A stretch of 64,000 nt of DNA from Deinococcus yavapaiensis KR-236 (GCF_003217515.1 NZ_QJSX01000010.1:124001-188000), one strand, 5' to 3'. Shown: positions 1-9,136, numbered from the stretch's first letter. The notes: a model not told the origin generated them from the sequence alone. Made by a program: numbers and translations.

Positions 1-425
1 TGGGCGTCAAGGGCTTCGCCGGAGGCTTCGGCGGGGCGGCGCTGGGCGCGTGGGGCGAGCGAACCGTCAAGGCGTTCGTGCAAGAAGCGCTCGACGAAGC
101 TCGGAAGTTGGAGGCCGCCCTCGATCGGCTGCACGTGTCGCAGAAGGTGGCGATGCTTCACTACGCGCCCGTTTCCGAGACCGTGGAAGGCGAGCCGATC
201 GAGATCTTCGCGTTCTTGGGTTCGAGTCGGCTCGAAGAGCCGCTCGAACGTCATCCGGTCGCGGCGGTGGTGCACGGGCACGCGCACGCGGGAAGTCCGC
301 AAGGGCGAACGCGCGGGGGCGTCCCGGTGTTCAACGTGGCGCTTCCCTTGATGCGCCGCGTGCATCCCGACGCGCCTTACCGCGTGATCGAGCTTCGGCC
401 CGACGGGTCGAGCGCCGAGCGTTGA
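1..425 (+). CDS. Metallophosphoesterase, C-terminal fragment (5' end outside window)
   Basis: The reading frame is open from the first bases of the window to the TGA at 423-425, so the start lies upstream. The GTG at 78 is internal. The visible part (about 140 codons) contains the phosphoesterase-type metal-binding stretch VVHGHAHAG near its end, preceded by an HYAPV segment. Both are typical of the last conserved blocks of calcineurin-like metallophosphoesterases, which use a di-metal centre to hydrolyse phosphoesters. The substrate cannot be told from this fragment. The next gene is convergent and ends 13 nt away. Confidence 0.72.
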   Translation, partial: GVKGFAGGFGGAALGAWGERTVKAFVQEALDEARKLEAALDRLHVSQKVAMLHYAPVSETVEGEPIEIFAFLGSSRLEEPLERHPVAAVVHGHAHAGSPQGRTRGGVPVFNVALPLMRRVHPDAPYRVIELRPDGSSAER

Positions 426-438
426 AGCTCGGCGCTCT

Positions 439-747
439 TTAGGCGAACGGTTGCTCTCGGCCGTACCACGCGAACGGGGCGGTCGGGGCGCGCTCGCCTT
501 CGGTCGCGCGACGGACGCGGCGCAGTTCGATTCGGGCGCGGTCGAGCAGGACTTGAAGCTCGTCGGGCTTCGCCGCGCCGCGCGTCAAGTCCTGCAGGAA
601 CGCCGCGAAGGCCGTGTCGATGTCTTGAACGCGCTTCACGACGTCCTCCAAGAGGCTCGAGTCGAGATCGGAGCGCTCGAGCGCTTCCTTCCAAGTCGCC
701 CGCAAGGTGCCGAACAATTCTTCGATCGCTGCTTCGACGTTGTGCAT
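439..747 (-). CDS. Small hypothetical protein (102 aa)
   Basis: I do not recognise this family. The ATG at 747 is chosen because the protein from MHNVEAAIEELFG onward is a regular amphipathic, largely helical sequence. The upstream extension of the same frame is low-complexity and Arg/Pro-rich, and looks non-coding. The product is acidic-helical with no signal peptide and no transmembrane segment, so it is presumably cytosolic. It ends with an aromatic tail (FAWYGREQPF). It lies between the metallophosphoesterase, which is convergent, and the iclR-type gene, which is on the same strand. Confidence 0.5.
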   Translation of the reverse strand: MHNVEAAIEELFGTLRATWKEALERSDLDSSLLEDVVKRVQDIDTAFAAFLQDLTRGAAKPDELQVLLDRARIELRRVRRATEGERAPTAPFAWYGREQPFA

Positions 748-996
748 ATGCACGATGGTAGTCGCGCTTCTCGCTTCGAACGTTCGCTCGCCCTTCACCA
801 AAAGTGAAGCCTTCGGACGCGCCGCGCCGCCGTTGGCGTGGGCTCGGCCGACGATCGAACTTGGAAGTGTCGCCGTCACGACCAACCCGAGCGTCCCGAT
901 CTTCGAAGCGCGTGGTCGGCGCGGGTGGAGCCGCCCAGGGAAGAAGTCCGAATCGAGGCGCCGCTCGACGAGTGCGAGCACGAACGCGTGATTCGC

Positions 997-1728
997 TCAG
1001 GACGTGGGCCGAGGGCGCGAACGTACGGCTTGCTCGGCCGCGCGGCGCACGCGCGCCAAGAGGGAGCGTTCGCGGGAGAGAAAGCGGGAGGTGGGAAGTT
1101 GCACCCCGATCGCCGCGACGACGTCCCCGTCGTGCACGAGCGGCACCCCGAGCGCGCAGTAACCGGAGATCCACTCCTCGACGGCGTGGGCGAAGCCTTG
1201 CTGCCGCACGCGGGCGAGCTCACCTTGCCATTCGTCGAGGGTGGTGATGGTGCTCGGCGTGAACTTCACGAACGTCGGAGGAGGCAGATCGGCGTGCGCG
1301 TAGAGGATCTTGCCGGCGATCGTCGCGTTGGCCGGCAGCACGAAGTCGGTCTGCAAGGCGTCGGGTGGAGCGTCGGGGTCGCCGAGGGCGCGGTTGATGC
1401 ACACCACGCGGGCATCTTCGAGGACGCACAGGAAACCGAGCGAGTTCGTGGCGAGGGCGAGATCGGCGAGCGCGGTTCTCGCGGGCGTGAACCACGGAAG
1501 GCTGGCCGTGAGCTCGGCGCCGAGTTCCGCCAAGTTCCAGCTCAGGCGGTAGCGGCCCTTGGAAGTGCGGCGCAGGAACCCGGCGGCGGCGAGGCTCGAG
1601 AGGTAAGCGTGCGTGGTGGCGCGCGCCAAACTTAGGTGAGCGGCGAGGTCGCGAACGCCCCACTCGGGCGCCTTGGCAGTGAACGACCTCAGGATCGACG
1701 CGGCCTTTTCGAGCGAGCGGACTTCCAC
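997..1728 (-). CDS. IclR-family transcriptional regulator, probable hut regulator
   Basis: This 243-aa protein has the two-domain IclR layout. Residues 1-60 form a winged helix-turn-helix (LAAHLSLARATTHAYLSSL, then a wing ending GRYRL). The C-terminal effector domain, about 75-235, has the usual GYC.LGVPLVHDGDVVAAIGV strand pattern. It starts with GTG at 1728, six nt downstream of a TAGACT -10 box, so the mRNA is probably leaderless. It is divergent from the hut operon with 73 nt between them, and a perfect 10-3-10 palindrome sits in that gap. Control of histidine catabolism and autoregulation is an inference from position. In other bacteria hut operons are often controlled by GntR-type HutC; an IclR-type regulator here is less usual. 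Confidence 0.85.
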   Translation of the reverse strand: MEVRSLEKAASILRSFTAKAPEWGVRDLAAHLSLARATTHAYLSSLAAAGFLRRTSKGRYRLSWNLAELGAELTASLPWFTPARTALADLALATNSLGFLCVLEDARVVCINRALGDPDAPPDALQTDFVLPANATIAGKILYAHADLPPPTFVKFTPSTITTLDEWQGELARVRQQGFAHAVEEWISGYCALGVPLVHDGDVVAAIGVQLPTSRFLSRERSLLARVRRAAEQAVRSRPRPTS

Positions 1729-1739
1729 CCTTCGAGTCT

Positions 1740-1762
1740 AGCGTCCAGCATGGCTGGACGCT
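1740..1762. promoter_or_regulatory. Perfect 10-3-10 inverted repeat, probable IclR operator
   Basis: The arms AGCGTCCAGC and GCTGGACGCT are exact reverse complements separated by ATG. The left edge touches the TAGACT -10 box (1735-1740, minus strand) of the iclR-type gene. The right edge ends 4 nt before the TTGAGG -35 of hutU. The site is therefore placed to repress the regulator gene and to activate or modulate the hut operon. The symmetry is read directly; the assignment to this protein is inference. Confidence 0.7.
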
Positions 1763-1766
1763 CTGC

Positions 1767-1801
1767 TTGAGGGCGCGCGCCGCACGAACGACACTGAAGG
1801 C
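1767..1801 (+). promoter_or_regulatory. hut operon promoter, apparently leaderless
   Basis: TTGAGG (1767-1772) and GACACT (1790-1795) are separated by 17 nt, and hutU begins six nt after the -10 box. The -10 deviates from TAnnnT in its first base. That would suit a weak promoter needing an activator bound at the palindrome just upstream. The interval GAAGGC before the ATG could also serve as a weak ribosome-binding site. Confidence 0.5.
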
Positions 1802-3472
1802 ATGACGACCTCCCCGATCGTGCGAGCGCCGCGCGGCGCGACGCGCACCGCCAAAGGCTGGATTCAGGAAGCGGCGAAGCGCATGTTGATGAACAACCTC
1901 GACCCCGAGGTCGCCGAGCATCCCGAGCAGCTCGTCGTGTACGGCGGGCGCGGCAAGGCGGCGCGTGACTGGCCGAGCTTTCACCGCATCGTCGAGACCC
2001 TCGACCGACTCGAGAACGACCAGACGTTGCTGGTGCAGTCGGGCAAGCCCGTGGCGGTCGTGGGAACGCACGACCTCGCGCCGCGCGTGCTCATCGCGAA
2101 CTCCAACCTCGTGCCGAACTGGGCGACGTGGGAGACGTTCGACCGACTGGAGAAGGCGGGCCTCATGATGTACGGGCAGATGACGGCCGGCTCGTGGATC
2201 TACATCGGCACGCAGGGCATCTTGCAAGGCACGTACGAGACGTTCGCCGCCGCGGGACGCAAGCACTTCGGCGGCAGCTTGAAAGGCACCCTGACGGTCA
2301 CGGCGGGGCTCGGCGGCATGGGCGGCGCCCAGCCGCTCGCCGTGAAGCTTGCCGGCGGCGTGAGCATCAACGTGGAAATCGACCCGACGCGCATCCAAAA
2401 GCGTCTCTCGACGCGGTACGTCGACACGGTGGCCGCCAACCTCGACGAGGCGCTTCGCCTCGCCAGGGAGGCCAAGCGCGAGGGGCGCGCCCTAAGCATC
2501 GCGCTTCTCGGAAACGCGGCGGACGTCTTGCCGGAACTCGTGCGGCGCGGCGTGACGCCCGACCTCGTGACGGACCAGACGAGCGCGCACGATCCCCTGT
2601 ACGGTTACGTGCCGTCGGGACGCGACGACGAGGACCTCGCGGCCTTACGGCGTCAAGATCCCGACGAGTACTTGGCGCGGGCCCAAGAGTCGATCGCGCG
2701 GCACGTCTCGGCGATCACGGAATTGCAGCGACGAGGCGCCGTGGCGTTCGATTACGGCAACAACTTGCGCGAGCAAGCGAGGCTCGCGGGCGTGACGGAC
2801 GCTTTCTCGTACCCGGGGTTCGTGCCCGCGTTCATCCGCGATTCCTTTTGCGAGGGCCGCGGTCCGTTCCGCTGGGTGGCGCTCAGCGGCGACGAGGCGG
2901 ATATTCGCGCGACGGACGAGGCGCTACTGAAGCTTTTCGCGCACGACGAGCGCTTGCAGTCGTGGCTGACGTACGCCGCGTCTCAAATCGCCTTCCAGGG
3001 CCTTCCGGCGCGGATTTGCTGGCTGGGCTACCGCGAGCGCGACCTCGCGGGACGGCTGTTCAACGAGATGGTGGCGGACGGACGCCTCAAGGCGCCCGTC
3101 GTGATCGGCCGCGACCATCTCGACGCCGGCTCGGTCGCCAGTCCGTACCGCGAAACGGAAGCGATGCTCGACGGTTCGGACGCCGTGTCGGACTGGCCGC
3201 TGTTGAACTTCGGCGTGGGCATCGCGTCGGGAGCGGGCTGGATGAGCTTTCACCATGGTGGCGGCGTCGGCATGGGCTACAGCCAGCACTCCGGTTTGGT
3301 CGCGGTGGCCGACGGGAGCGAGGAGGCGGCGTTCCGACTGTCGCGCTGCCTCACGAACGATCCCGCCATGGGCGTCGTGCGGCACGCCGACGCGGGATAC
3401 GACCTCGCCGTGGACGTCGCGAAGCAGCGCGGGCTGGACTTGCCGAGCCTCGGCGTGAAGGACCGCGCGTGA
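1802..3472 (+). CDS. hutU: Urocanate hydratase
   Basis: At 556 aa this has the normal urocanase length. It catalyses the second step of histidine degradation, urocanate to 4-imidazolone-5-propionate, using tightly bound NAD in the cytosol. The NAD-binding glycine-rich loop GLGGMGG is at residues 169-175. Other family blocks are seen: QSGKPVAVVGTH, MTAGSWIYIGTQGI, TDQTSAHDPLYGYVP, an FCEGRGPFRW segment around residue 350, and the C-terminal HHGGGVGMGYSQHSG. It is the first gene of hutUGIH and its stop overlaps the hutG GTG by 4 nt. Confidence 0.98.
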   Translation: MTTSPIVRAPRGATRTAKGWIQEAAKRMLMNNLDPEVAEHPEQLVVYGGRGKAARDWPSFHRIVETLDRLENDQTLLVQSGKPVAVVGTHDLAPRVLIANSNLVPNWATWETFDRLEKAGLMMYGQMTAGSWIYIGTQGILQGTYETFAAAGRKHFGGSLKGTLTVTAGLGGMGGAQPLAVKLAGGVSINVEIDPTRIQKRLSTRYVDTVAANLDEALRLAREAKREGRALSIALLGNAADVLPELVRRGVTPDLVTDQTSAHDPLYGYVPSGRDDEDLAALRRQDPDEYLARAQESIARHVSAITELQRRGAVAFDYGNNLREQARLAGVTDAFSYPGFVPAFIRDSFCEGRGPFRWVALSGDEADIRATDEALLKLFAHDERLQSWLTYAASQIAFQGLPARICWLGYRERDLAGRLFNEMVADGRLKAPVVIGRDHLDAGSVASPYRETEAMLDGSDAVSDWPLLNFGVGIASGAGWMSFHHGGGVGMGYSQHSGLVAVADGSEEAAFRLSRCLTNDPAMGVVRHADAGYDLAVDVAKQRGLDLPSLGVKDRA

Positions 3473-4380
3473 CGCACCCTCCGTACGGCGGCGTCGCGAC
3501 CTTCGCGCGCGCGCCGCTCGTGGAGCCGAGCGGCGCGTGGCGAGCGGACGTCGGCGTGCTCGGCGTGCCCTTCGACCTCGCCTTGGGCTTCCGGCCCGGC
3601 GCCCGCTTCGCGCCGAGAGCGATTCGCGAGGCGAGCTTGCGGTACGCGCCGACGGGCGAGGGCTTCTACGACTTGACGACCGACTCGTTTCGCCTCGCGG
3701 GCGCGACGTTCGCCGACGCCGGGGACGTCGTCATGCCGACGTTGAGAGACGACCTCGTTCGCGAGCGAACGACCGACGCGGCGCGGCAAGTGCGGGCGAG
3801 GTGCCGCGTGCCGGTGTTCCTCGGCGGGGATCACAGCGTCTCGTTTCCGCTGCTGCGGGCGTTCGACGACGTCGAGGAGTTGCACGTCGTGCAGCTCGAC
3901 GCGCACCTCGACTTCACGCACGAGCGCGGCGACTCGACGTTCAGCAACTCCAGCCCGTTTCGCCGAGCGGCGGAAAGCATGCCGAACCTCTCGCACATCT
4001 CGACGCTCGGACTGCGCGGCTTGCGCTTCGATCCGGAAGCGGTGCGCGCCGCGAAGGCGAGGGGACACGCCCTCGTGACGATGACGAGCGTGCGAGAACG
4101 CTTCGAGGACGTCTTGGCGAGCTTGCCGACCGGGAAGCTCGTGTACGTCAGCGTGGACGTCGACGCCTTCGATCCGGCCGTCCTGCCCGGCACGAGCAGC
4201 CCCGAACCGGACGGATTCACGTACGACGTCGCCATGAAGGTGCTGCGTCACGTCGCGCGGTCGAACCGCGTCGTGGGACTCGACGTCGTGGAGCTCGCTC
4301 CGAACCTCGACCCGTCGGGTCGCAGCGAGCTTCTCGCGGCGCGGCTCGTCGTCGAGACGTTGTGCGAGGTGCTGGCGTGA
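3469..4380 (+). CDS. hutG: Formimidoylglutamase / arginase-family ureohydrolase
   Basis: This 303-aa protein has the di-manganese ureohydrolase signature: GGDHSVSF near residue 117, DAHLDF, and SVDVDAFDP near 228. In a hut operon it most likely hydrolyses N-formimidoyl-L-glutamate to glutamate and formamide. An agmatinase-like activity cannot be excluded by sequence alone. The start is the GTG at 3469, which shares GTGA with the hutU stop. The same frame is open far upstream, but that part lies inside hutU and is a shadow. Its stop overlaps the hutI GTG by 4 nt. Confidence 0.93.
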   Translation: MTHPPYGGVATFARAPLVEPSGAWRADVGVLGVPFDLALGFRPGARFAPRAIREASLRYAPTGEGFYDLTTDSFRLAGATFADAGDVVMPTLRDDLVRERTTDAARQVRARCRVPVFLGGDHSVSFPLLRAFDDVEELHVVQLDAHLDFTHERGDSTFSNSSPFRRAAESMPNLSHISTLGLRGLRFDPEAVRAAKARGHALVTMTSVRERFEDVLASLPTGKLVYVSVDVDAFDPAVLPGTSSPEPDGFTYDVAMKVLRHVARSNRVVGLDVVELAPNLDPSGRSELLAARLVVETLCEVLA

Positions 4381-5588
4381 GCTCGCTGTTCACGAACATC
4401 TCCGAGGTCGTCACGCCGACGCTCGGCGCGAAGCGCGGGCGGGCCATGCGCGACCTCACGGTGACGCGAGACGCGGCGATGCTCGTGGAAGGTGGCCGCG
4501 TCGTTTGGATCGGCGCGAGGAAGGACGCGCCGATCGGGCACGCGGAGCGCGACCTTGGCGGCGTGGCGGTCGTCCCGGGCCTCGTCGATCCGCACACGCA
4601 CCTCGTTTGGGCCGGCAACCGCCTCGCCGACTTCGAAGCGAGAACGTCCGGCGTCACGTACGAGGAGATCTTGAGGCGCGGCGGCGGCATTCGCTCGACG
4701 GCGGCGGCGACGCGGGCGGCGAGCGAGGAGGCGCTCGTGGCCAGTTCGCGGCCTCGCCTGACCGCCCTCGCGGCGTCGGGCGCGACGACGATCGAAATCA
4801 AGAGCGGGTACGCCCTCGACGTGGACGGCGAGTTGAAGATGCTGCGCGCCATTGGCGCGTTGCGCGATTCGTCTCGCGTCACGGTCACGCCGACGCTGCT
4901 GCTGCACGTGCCGCAAGGCGACCGCTCGGCGTACTTGCGCGACGTGTGCGAACCGCTCGTCGAGATCGCCGCGCGCGAAGGACTCGCCGAGGCCGTGGAC
5001 GTCTTTTGCGAGCGCGAAGCGTTCACCGTCGAGGAGACGGCTCGGCTGTTCGACGCGGCCCGCCGAGCGGGCTTGCGGGTGAAGTTGCACGCGGACCAGT
5101 TTCACGCGATCGGCGGCACGAAGCTCGCGTGCGACGCTCGCGCGTCCAGCGTCGATCACCTCGAGGCGAGCGGGAGCGCGGAAATTCGACTTCTCGCCGA
5201 GAGTTCCACGGTCGCGACGATTCTGCCGGGCGTGAGCTTGCACCTCGGCTTGCCGTCCGCGCCCGGACGGGCCCTCGTCGACGCGGGCGCCGTCGTCGCC
5301 GTGGGCACGGACGCCAACCCCGGAAGCTCTCCGCTGCTGAGCGCGCCGCTCGCGCTCGCGCTCGCGGTGCGCCTGAACGGATTGACGCCGAGCGAAGCGC
5401 TCACGGCGGGAACCGTGAACGCCGCCGCGGCGCTGGACTTGCACGACCGAGGCGCCCTCGCGCCAGGATGCAAGGCGGACTTTCTCGCCTTGCGCTCCGA
5501 CGATTGGCGAGACCTCGTGTACATCCTCGGCGCGTCCCCGGTGAGGGACGTGTTCGTGAACGGCGAAGTATTGGAGGCTGACGTATGA
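4377..5588 (+). CDS. hutI: Imidazolonepropionase
   Basis: This 403-aa amidohydrolase-superfamily protein opens the imidazolone ring to give N-formimidoylglutamate. The metal-binding DPHTHLVW motif is near residue 71. Also visible are GGGI.ST, IEIKSGYALD, the HADQFH metal ligand block, and the late VGTDANPGSSP motif with the metal/catalytic Asp. The GTG start at 4377 is set by the 4-nt overlap with hutG. The ATGA overlap at its end starts hutH. All four hut genes are therefore translationally linked. Confidence 0.96.
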   Translation: MSSLFTNISEVVTPTLGAKRGRAMRDLTVTRDAAMLVEGGRVVWIGARKDAPIGHAERDLGGVAVVPGLVDPHTHLVWAGNRLADFEARTSGVTYEEILRRGGGIRSTAAATRAASEEALVASSRPRLTALAASGATTIEIKSGYALDVDGELKMLRAIGALRDSSRVTVTPTLLLHVPQGDRSAYLRDVCEPLVEIAAREGLAEAVDVFCEREAFTVEETARLFDAARRAGLRVKLHADQFHAIGGTKLACDARASSVDHLEASGSAEIRLLAESSTVATILPGVSLHLGLPSAPGRALVDAGAVVAVGTDANPGSSPLLSAPLALALAVRLNGLTPSEALTAGTVNAAAALDLHDRGALAPGCKADFLALRSDDWRDLVYILGASPVRDVFVNGEVLEADV

Positions 5589-7087
5589 TCCTCGACCAGC
5601 ACTTGTCCCTCGGCGACTTCGAGCGCGTCGTGCGCGGCGGCGAACAAGTCACCCTCTCTCCCGCCGCCCGCGGGCGCATTCGCGCGTCGCGAGCCGTCGT
5701 CGACCGCATCGTGGAAGGTGACCGCAGCGTGTACGGCGTCAACACGGGCTTCGGAAAGCTCGCGACGACGCGCGTGAGCACCGAACGCCTCCAAGAATTG
5801 CAGCGCAACCTCATCGTGTCGCACGCGATCGGCGTCGGCGCGCCCCTGCCGAGGGAAGTGGTTCGCGGCATGCTGCTGCTGCGCGCGCAGTCGCTCGCGC
5901 TCGGCGCGTCGGGCGTGCGCGAGGACGTCGTGGAGCGTCTGCTGACTCTGCTCAACGAGAACGCCCTTCCCGTCGTGCCCGCGCAAGGATCGGTGGGCGC
6001 GAGCGGGGATCTCGCTCCGCTCGCGCACGTCGCCCTCGCCCTCATCGGCGAAGGCGAGATGACGTTCGGCGGCGAGACGCGAAACGCGGCGAGCGTCCTG
6101 AGCGACCTTCGCCTCGAACCGCTCGTGCTGCGCGCCAAGGAAGGGCTCGCGCTCATCAACGGTACGCAGCTGATGGGCAGCTTGTTGGCGTTGAGCGTGC
6201 TGGACGCCAAGCGTCTCTTGGCCGTCGCCAACGTCGCGGCCGCCACCACGGTCGAGGCGATGCGGGGCAGTCACACGCCCTTTCGCGACGACCTCGTGCG
6301 GCTGCGGCCGCATCCCGGCGCCCTCGCGGTCGCCGCGGAGATGCGCGAGCTTTTGCGCGATTCGCAAATCGCGCCTTCGCACGCCGATTGCGGACGCGTG
6401 CAAGACGCGTACAGCTTGCGCGCCGTTCCGCAAGTGCACGGCGCGACCTTCGACGTCGTCGAGCAGACGGCGCGCGTCCTCGCAATCGAGTTCGGCTCCG
6501 TCACGGACAACCCGCTCGTCTTGCCGTCGGGCGAGGTGTTGAGCGGCGGGAACTTTCACGGGCAGCCTCTCGCCCTCGCGGCGGACGCCCTCACGGTCGC
6601 CGTGGCCGAGCTCGCGTCCATCTCCGAGCGGCGCGTCGAGCAGCTTCTCAATCCGTCCTTGTCGGGACTTCCGGCCTTCTTGGCGCGCGAGCCCGGCGTG
6701 AGCAGCGGCTTGATGATCGCGCAGTACACGGCGGCGGCCCTCGTGAGCGAGAACAAGGTGTTGTCGCATCCGGCGAGCGTCGACTCCATCCCGACGAGCG
6801 CGAACCAGGAAGATCACGTCTCGATGGGCGCGCACGCCGCGAGGAAATTGCGTGACGTCTTGGAGAACACCTTCACGGTTCTCGCGATCGAGTTGCTGTG
6901 CGGCGCGGCGGCCCTCGACTTCCAGCCGCTCGCGCCCGGCCGGGGTGTGGAAGCGGCGCGGCGTCGTTTGCGTGAAGTCAGCGCGCCGTTCGACGCGGAT
7001 CGGTACTTCAAGCCCGACCTCGACCGTGTACGCGCATTGGCGTACGGAGGGGCGCTTCTCGACGCCTCGGAGGTCGTCTCCTTGTAG
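5585..7087 (+). CDS. hutH: Histidine ammonia-lyase
   Basis: This 500-aa protein deaminates L-histidine to urocanate, the first step of the pathway. The Ala-Ser-Gly triad that cyclises into the MIO electrophile is at residues 139-141 inside GSVGASGDLAPLAH. Other family marks are the YGVNTGFGKL block near the N-terminus, QDAYSLRA.PQVHGA, and the SANQEDHVSMG region. It is the last gene of the operon. Its TAG stop lies within the -10 box of the next gene, so the operon and the MOSC gene have separable promoters. Confidence 0.98.
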   Translation: MILDQHLSLGDFERVVRGGEQVTLSPAARGRIRASRAVVDRIVEGDRSVYGVNTGFGKLATTRVSTERLQELQRNLIVSHAIGVGAPLPREVVRGMLLLRAQSLALGASGVREDVVERLLTLLNENALPVVPAQGSVGASGDLAPLAHVALALIGEGEMTFGGETRNAASVLSDLRLEPLVLRAKEGLALINGTQLMGSLLALSVLDAKRLLAVANVAAATTVEAMRGSHTPFRDDLVRLRPHPGALAVAAEMRELLRDSQIAPSHADCGRVQDAYSLRAVPQVHGATFDVVEQTARVLAIEFGSVTDNPLVLPSGEVLSGGNFHGQPLALAADALTVAVAELASISERRVEQLLNPSLSGLPAFLAREPGVSSGLMIAQYTAAALVSENKVLSHPASVDSIPTSANQEDHVSMGAHAARKLRDVLENTFTVLAIELLCGAAALDFQPLAPGRGVEAARRRLREVSAPFDADRYFKPDLDRVRALAYGGALLDASEVVSL

Positions 7088-7096
7088 ATTGGCGTC
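7085..7096 (+). promoter_or_regulatory. -10 box and leaderless start of the MOSC gene
   Basis: TAGATT at 7085-7090 is followed by GGCGTC and then the ATG at 7097. This is the same -10/6 nt/start spacing seen in front of many genes in the window. The -10 overlaps the hutH stop codon. Confidence 0.5.
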
Positions 7097-7732
7097 ATGC
7101 ACCTGACCTGTGTGAACGTCGCCCAACCCCGAGAACACGAAATCAGCGGCAAGCCCGCGGTGACGGGCATCTTCAAGGTGCCGCAGGTCGGGTCGGTGTT
7201 CGTCGGCACGCTCGGCCTCGCGGGAGACTTCGTGGGCGACACGAAGCACCACGGCGGACCCGATCAAGCCGTGTACGTGTACTCGACCGCCGATTACGAC
7301 GTGTGGTCCGAGCGGCTCGGCGAAGCGCTGGCGCCCGGGACGTTCGGCGAGAACCTCACCTTCACGACCTTCGGCGAAGGCGAGGTTCGCATCGGGGATC
7401 GCTACAAGATCGGGGACGTCGTGCTGGAAGTGACGTGTCCGCGCATTCCATGCGACACGCTCGCGGCGCGCATGAACGACCTCGCCTTCGTGAAGAAGTT
7501 CCGCGAGGTGGGCCGCCCCGGTTTCTACGCCCGTGTGCTGAGCGAAGGCCGCGTCGAGGCGGGCATGCCGATCGAGAAGGCTCATTCGACCGACTTCCCG
7601 ACGATCGGCGAGGCGTTCGAGTTGTGGTTTCAAAAAGCGCCCGACTTGTCCGAGGTGCGCCGCATGTTGAGCGCCCCGATCGCCGAGCGGGGCCGCAAGG
7701 ACTGGGAAGAGTACCTCGCGCAGAAAGCCTGA
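7097..7732 (+). CDS. MOSC domain-containing protein
   Basis: At 211 aa this matches the YiiM-type MOSC proteins, descendants of the molybdenum-cofactor sulfurase C-terminal domain. Visible blocks are GL.GD.VGD.KHHGGPDQAVYVYS, FGENLTF, and an EV..PRIPCDTLAARM stretch that carries the conserved cysteine. Related proteins handle molybdenum cofactor sulfur or reduce N-hydroxylated compounds. No molybdoenzyme gene is nearby, so the partner is unknown. It is predicted cytosolic, has its own leaderless promoter, and is followed by ffh 50 nt downstream. Confidence 0.88.
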   Translation: MHLTCVNVAQPREHEISGKPAVTGIFKVPQVGSVFVGTLGLAGDFVGDTKHHGGPDQAVYVYSTADYDVWSERLGEALAPGTFGENLTFTTFGEGEVRIGDRYKIGDVVLEVTCPRIPCDTLAARMNDLAFVKKFREVGRPGFYARVLSEGRVEAGMPIEKAHSTDFPTIGEAFELWFQKAPDLSEVRRMLSAPIAERGRKDWEEYLAQKA

Positions 7733-7782
7733 GGAGCCTTCGCTCACGGTGAGCCTTCACCGCGCGTGCTAGCGTAGCAAGC

Positions 7783-9129
7783 ATGTTCGAGGCCCTCGGA
7801 AACAAACTGCAAGACATCCTGGAGAACTTGCGCAAGTCCAGCAAGCTCACGGAGAGTCAAGTCAAGGAGGCCATGCGAGAAATTCGCAAGGCCCTCTTGG
7901 AGGCGGACGTGAACTTCGGCGTCGCGAAGGACTTCGCGGCGCGCGTGTCGGAAAAAGCTGTCGGGCAAGACGTCTTGTCGAGCCTCAACGCGGGACAGCA
8001 AGTCGTGAAGATCGTGCACGACGAGCTCATCGAGACGCTCGGCGGCAAGGCCATGCAGCCCAACCTCAAAAACGAGGGCAACGTGTGGTTCCTCGTCGGG
8101 TTGCAAGGCGCGGGCAAGACGACGAGCGCGGGCAAGCTCGCCAACCTCTACAAAAGCAAGGGGCGGCGCGTGCTGCTCGTCGCCGCCGACACGCAACGTC
8201 CGGCGGCGCGCGAGCAGTTGCGCACGCTCGGCCAGCAAGTCGGCGTGCCCGTGCTGGAAGTCGCCGACAACGAGCCGCCCCAGGAAACCAGGCGGCGCGT
8301 CGACGAGTTCTTGCAGCGCGACTACCGCGACCTCGTCATCGTGGACACGGCGGGCCGTCTGCAAATCGACTTGCCGCTGATGGATCAACTCGCCGCCCTG
8401 CAAGACGCGATGCAGCCGACGGAATCGATGCTCGTCGTGGACGCCATGACGGGTCAGGAAGCCTTGAACGTCGCCAAGACCTTCGACGAGCGCGTGAATC
8501 TCAGCGGCCTCGTCATGACGAAGATGGACGGTGACGCGCGCGGCGGCGCCGCCCTCTCGGCGCGCTTCGTGACGGGCAAGCCGATCTACTTCGCGGGCGT
8601 GTCCGAGAAGCTCGCGGGGCTCGAGCCGTTCTATCCCGACCGCGTGGCGGGCCGCATCCTCGGGATGGGCGACGTCTTGAGCCTCATCGAGCGCGCCCAG
8701 CAAGCCGACATCGAAGCGACCATGCCGAAGAAGCCCGGCGAGTTCGACCTCGAAGATCTCCTGAATCAACTGCGTCAAATTCGCAAGATGGGCCCGTTGG
8801 GCGACCTTATCAAGATGATTCCGGGAATGAGCAAGATGCTGCCGGCGGAATTCAACGTCGACGAGAAGCAAATTCAAAAAATCGACGCGATGATCTCGTC
8901 CATGACGATGAAAGAGCGGCGCGATCCGAAGATCATCAACGGTTCGCGGCGCAAGCGCATCGCCAAAGGCGCGGGCGTGCAAGTCGCGGACATCAACCGT
9001 CTCCTGAAGATGCACGAGCAGATGAAGGACATGATGAAGATGCTGCAGAAGATGGGCATGGGCGGCAAAGGCGGCAAGATGCCGAAGATGCCGCCGATGG
9101 GTCCGAGCATGCGCCCGCCCAAGGCGTGA
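7783..9129 (+). CDS. ffh: Signal recognition particle protein Ffh (SRP54)
   Basis: This 448-aa GTPase binds signal sequences and SRP RNA and delivers nascent membrane proteins to FtsY. It shows the helical N domain, then the G domain with P-loop GLQGAGKTT near residue 106, DTAGR near 188 and TKMD near 246. The Met-rich M domain follows from about 300 (RQIRKMGPLGDLIKMIPGMSK). It ends in a glycine-, lysine- and methionine-rich tail. TAGCGT lies 7 nt before the ATG, again a leaderless arrangement. A strong hairpin follows the stop. Confidence 0.99.
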   Translation: MFEALGNKLQDILENLRKSSKLTESQVKEAMREIRKALLEADVNFGVAKDFAARVSEKAVGQDVLSSLNAGQQVVKIVHDELIETLGGKAMQPNLKNEGNVWFLVGLQGAGKTTSAGKLANLYKSKGRRVLLVAADTQRPAAREQLRTLGQQVGVPVLEVADNEPPQETRRRVDEFLQRDYRDLVIVDTAGRLQIDLPLMDQLAALQDAMQPTESMLVVDAMTGQEALNVAKTFDERVNLSGLVMTKMDGDARGGAALSARFVTGKPIYFAGVSEKLAGLEPFYPDRVAGRILGMGDVLSLIERAQQADIEATMPKKPGEFDLEDLLNQLRQIRKMGPLGDLIKMIPGMSKMLPAEFNVDEKQIQKIDAMISSMTMKERRDPKIINGSRRKRIAKGAGVQVADINRLLKMHEQMKDMMKMLQKMGMGGKGGKMPKMPPMGPSMRPPKA

Positions 9130-9136
9130 CGCTCAA

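Noticed and set aside
3136..3468. Long upstream extension of hutG within hutU
   Set aside because: It overlaps hutU in another frame; the GTGA junction gives a normal-length hutG.
5156..7747. An 863-codon minus-strand frame opposite hutH and the MOSC gene
   Set aside because: Its composition mirrors the reversed codons of hutH; it has no domain and crosses gene borders.
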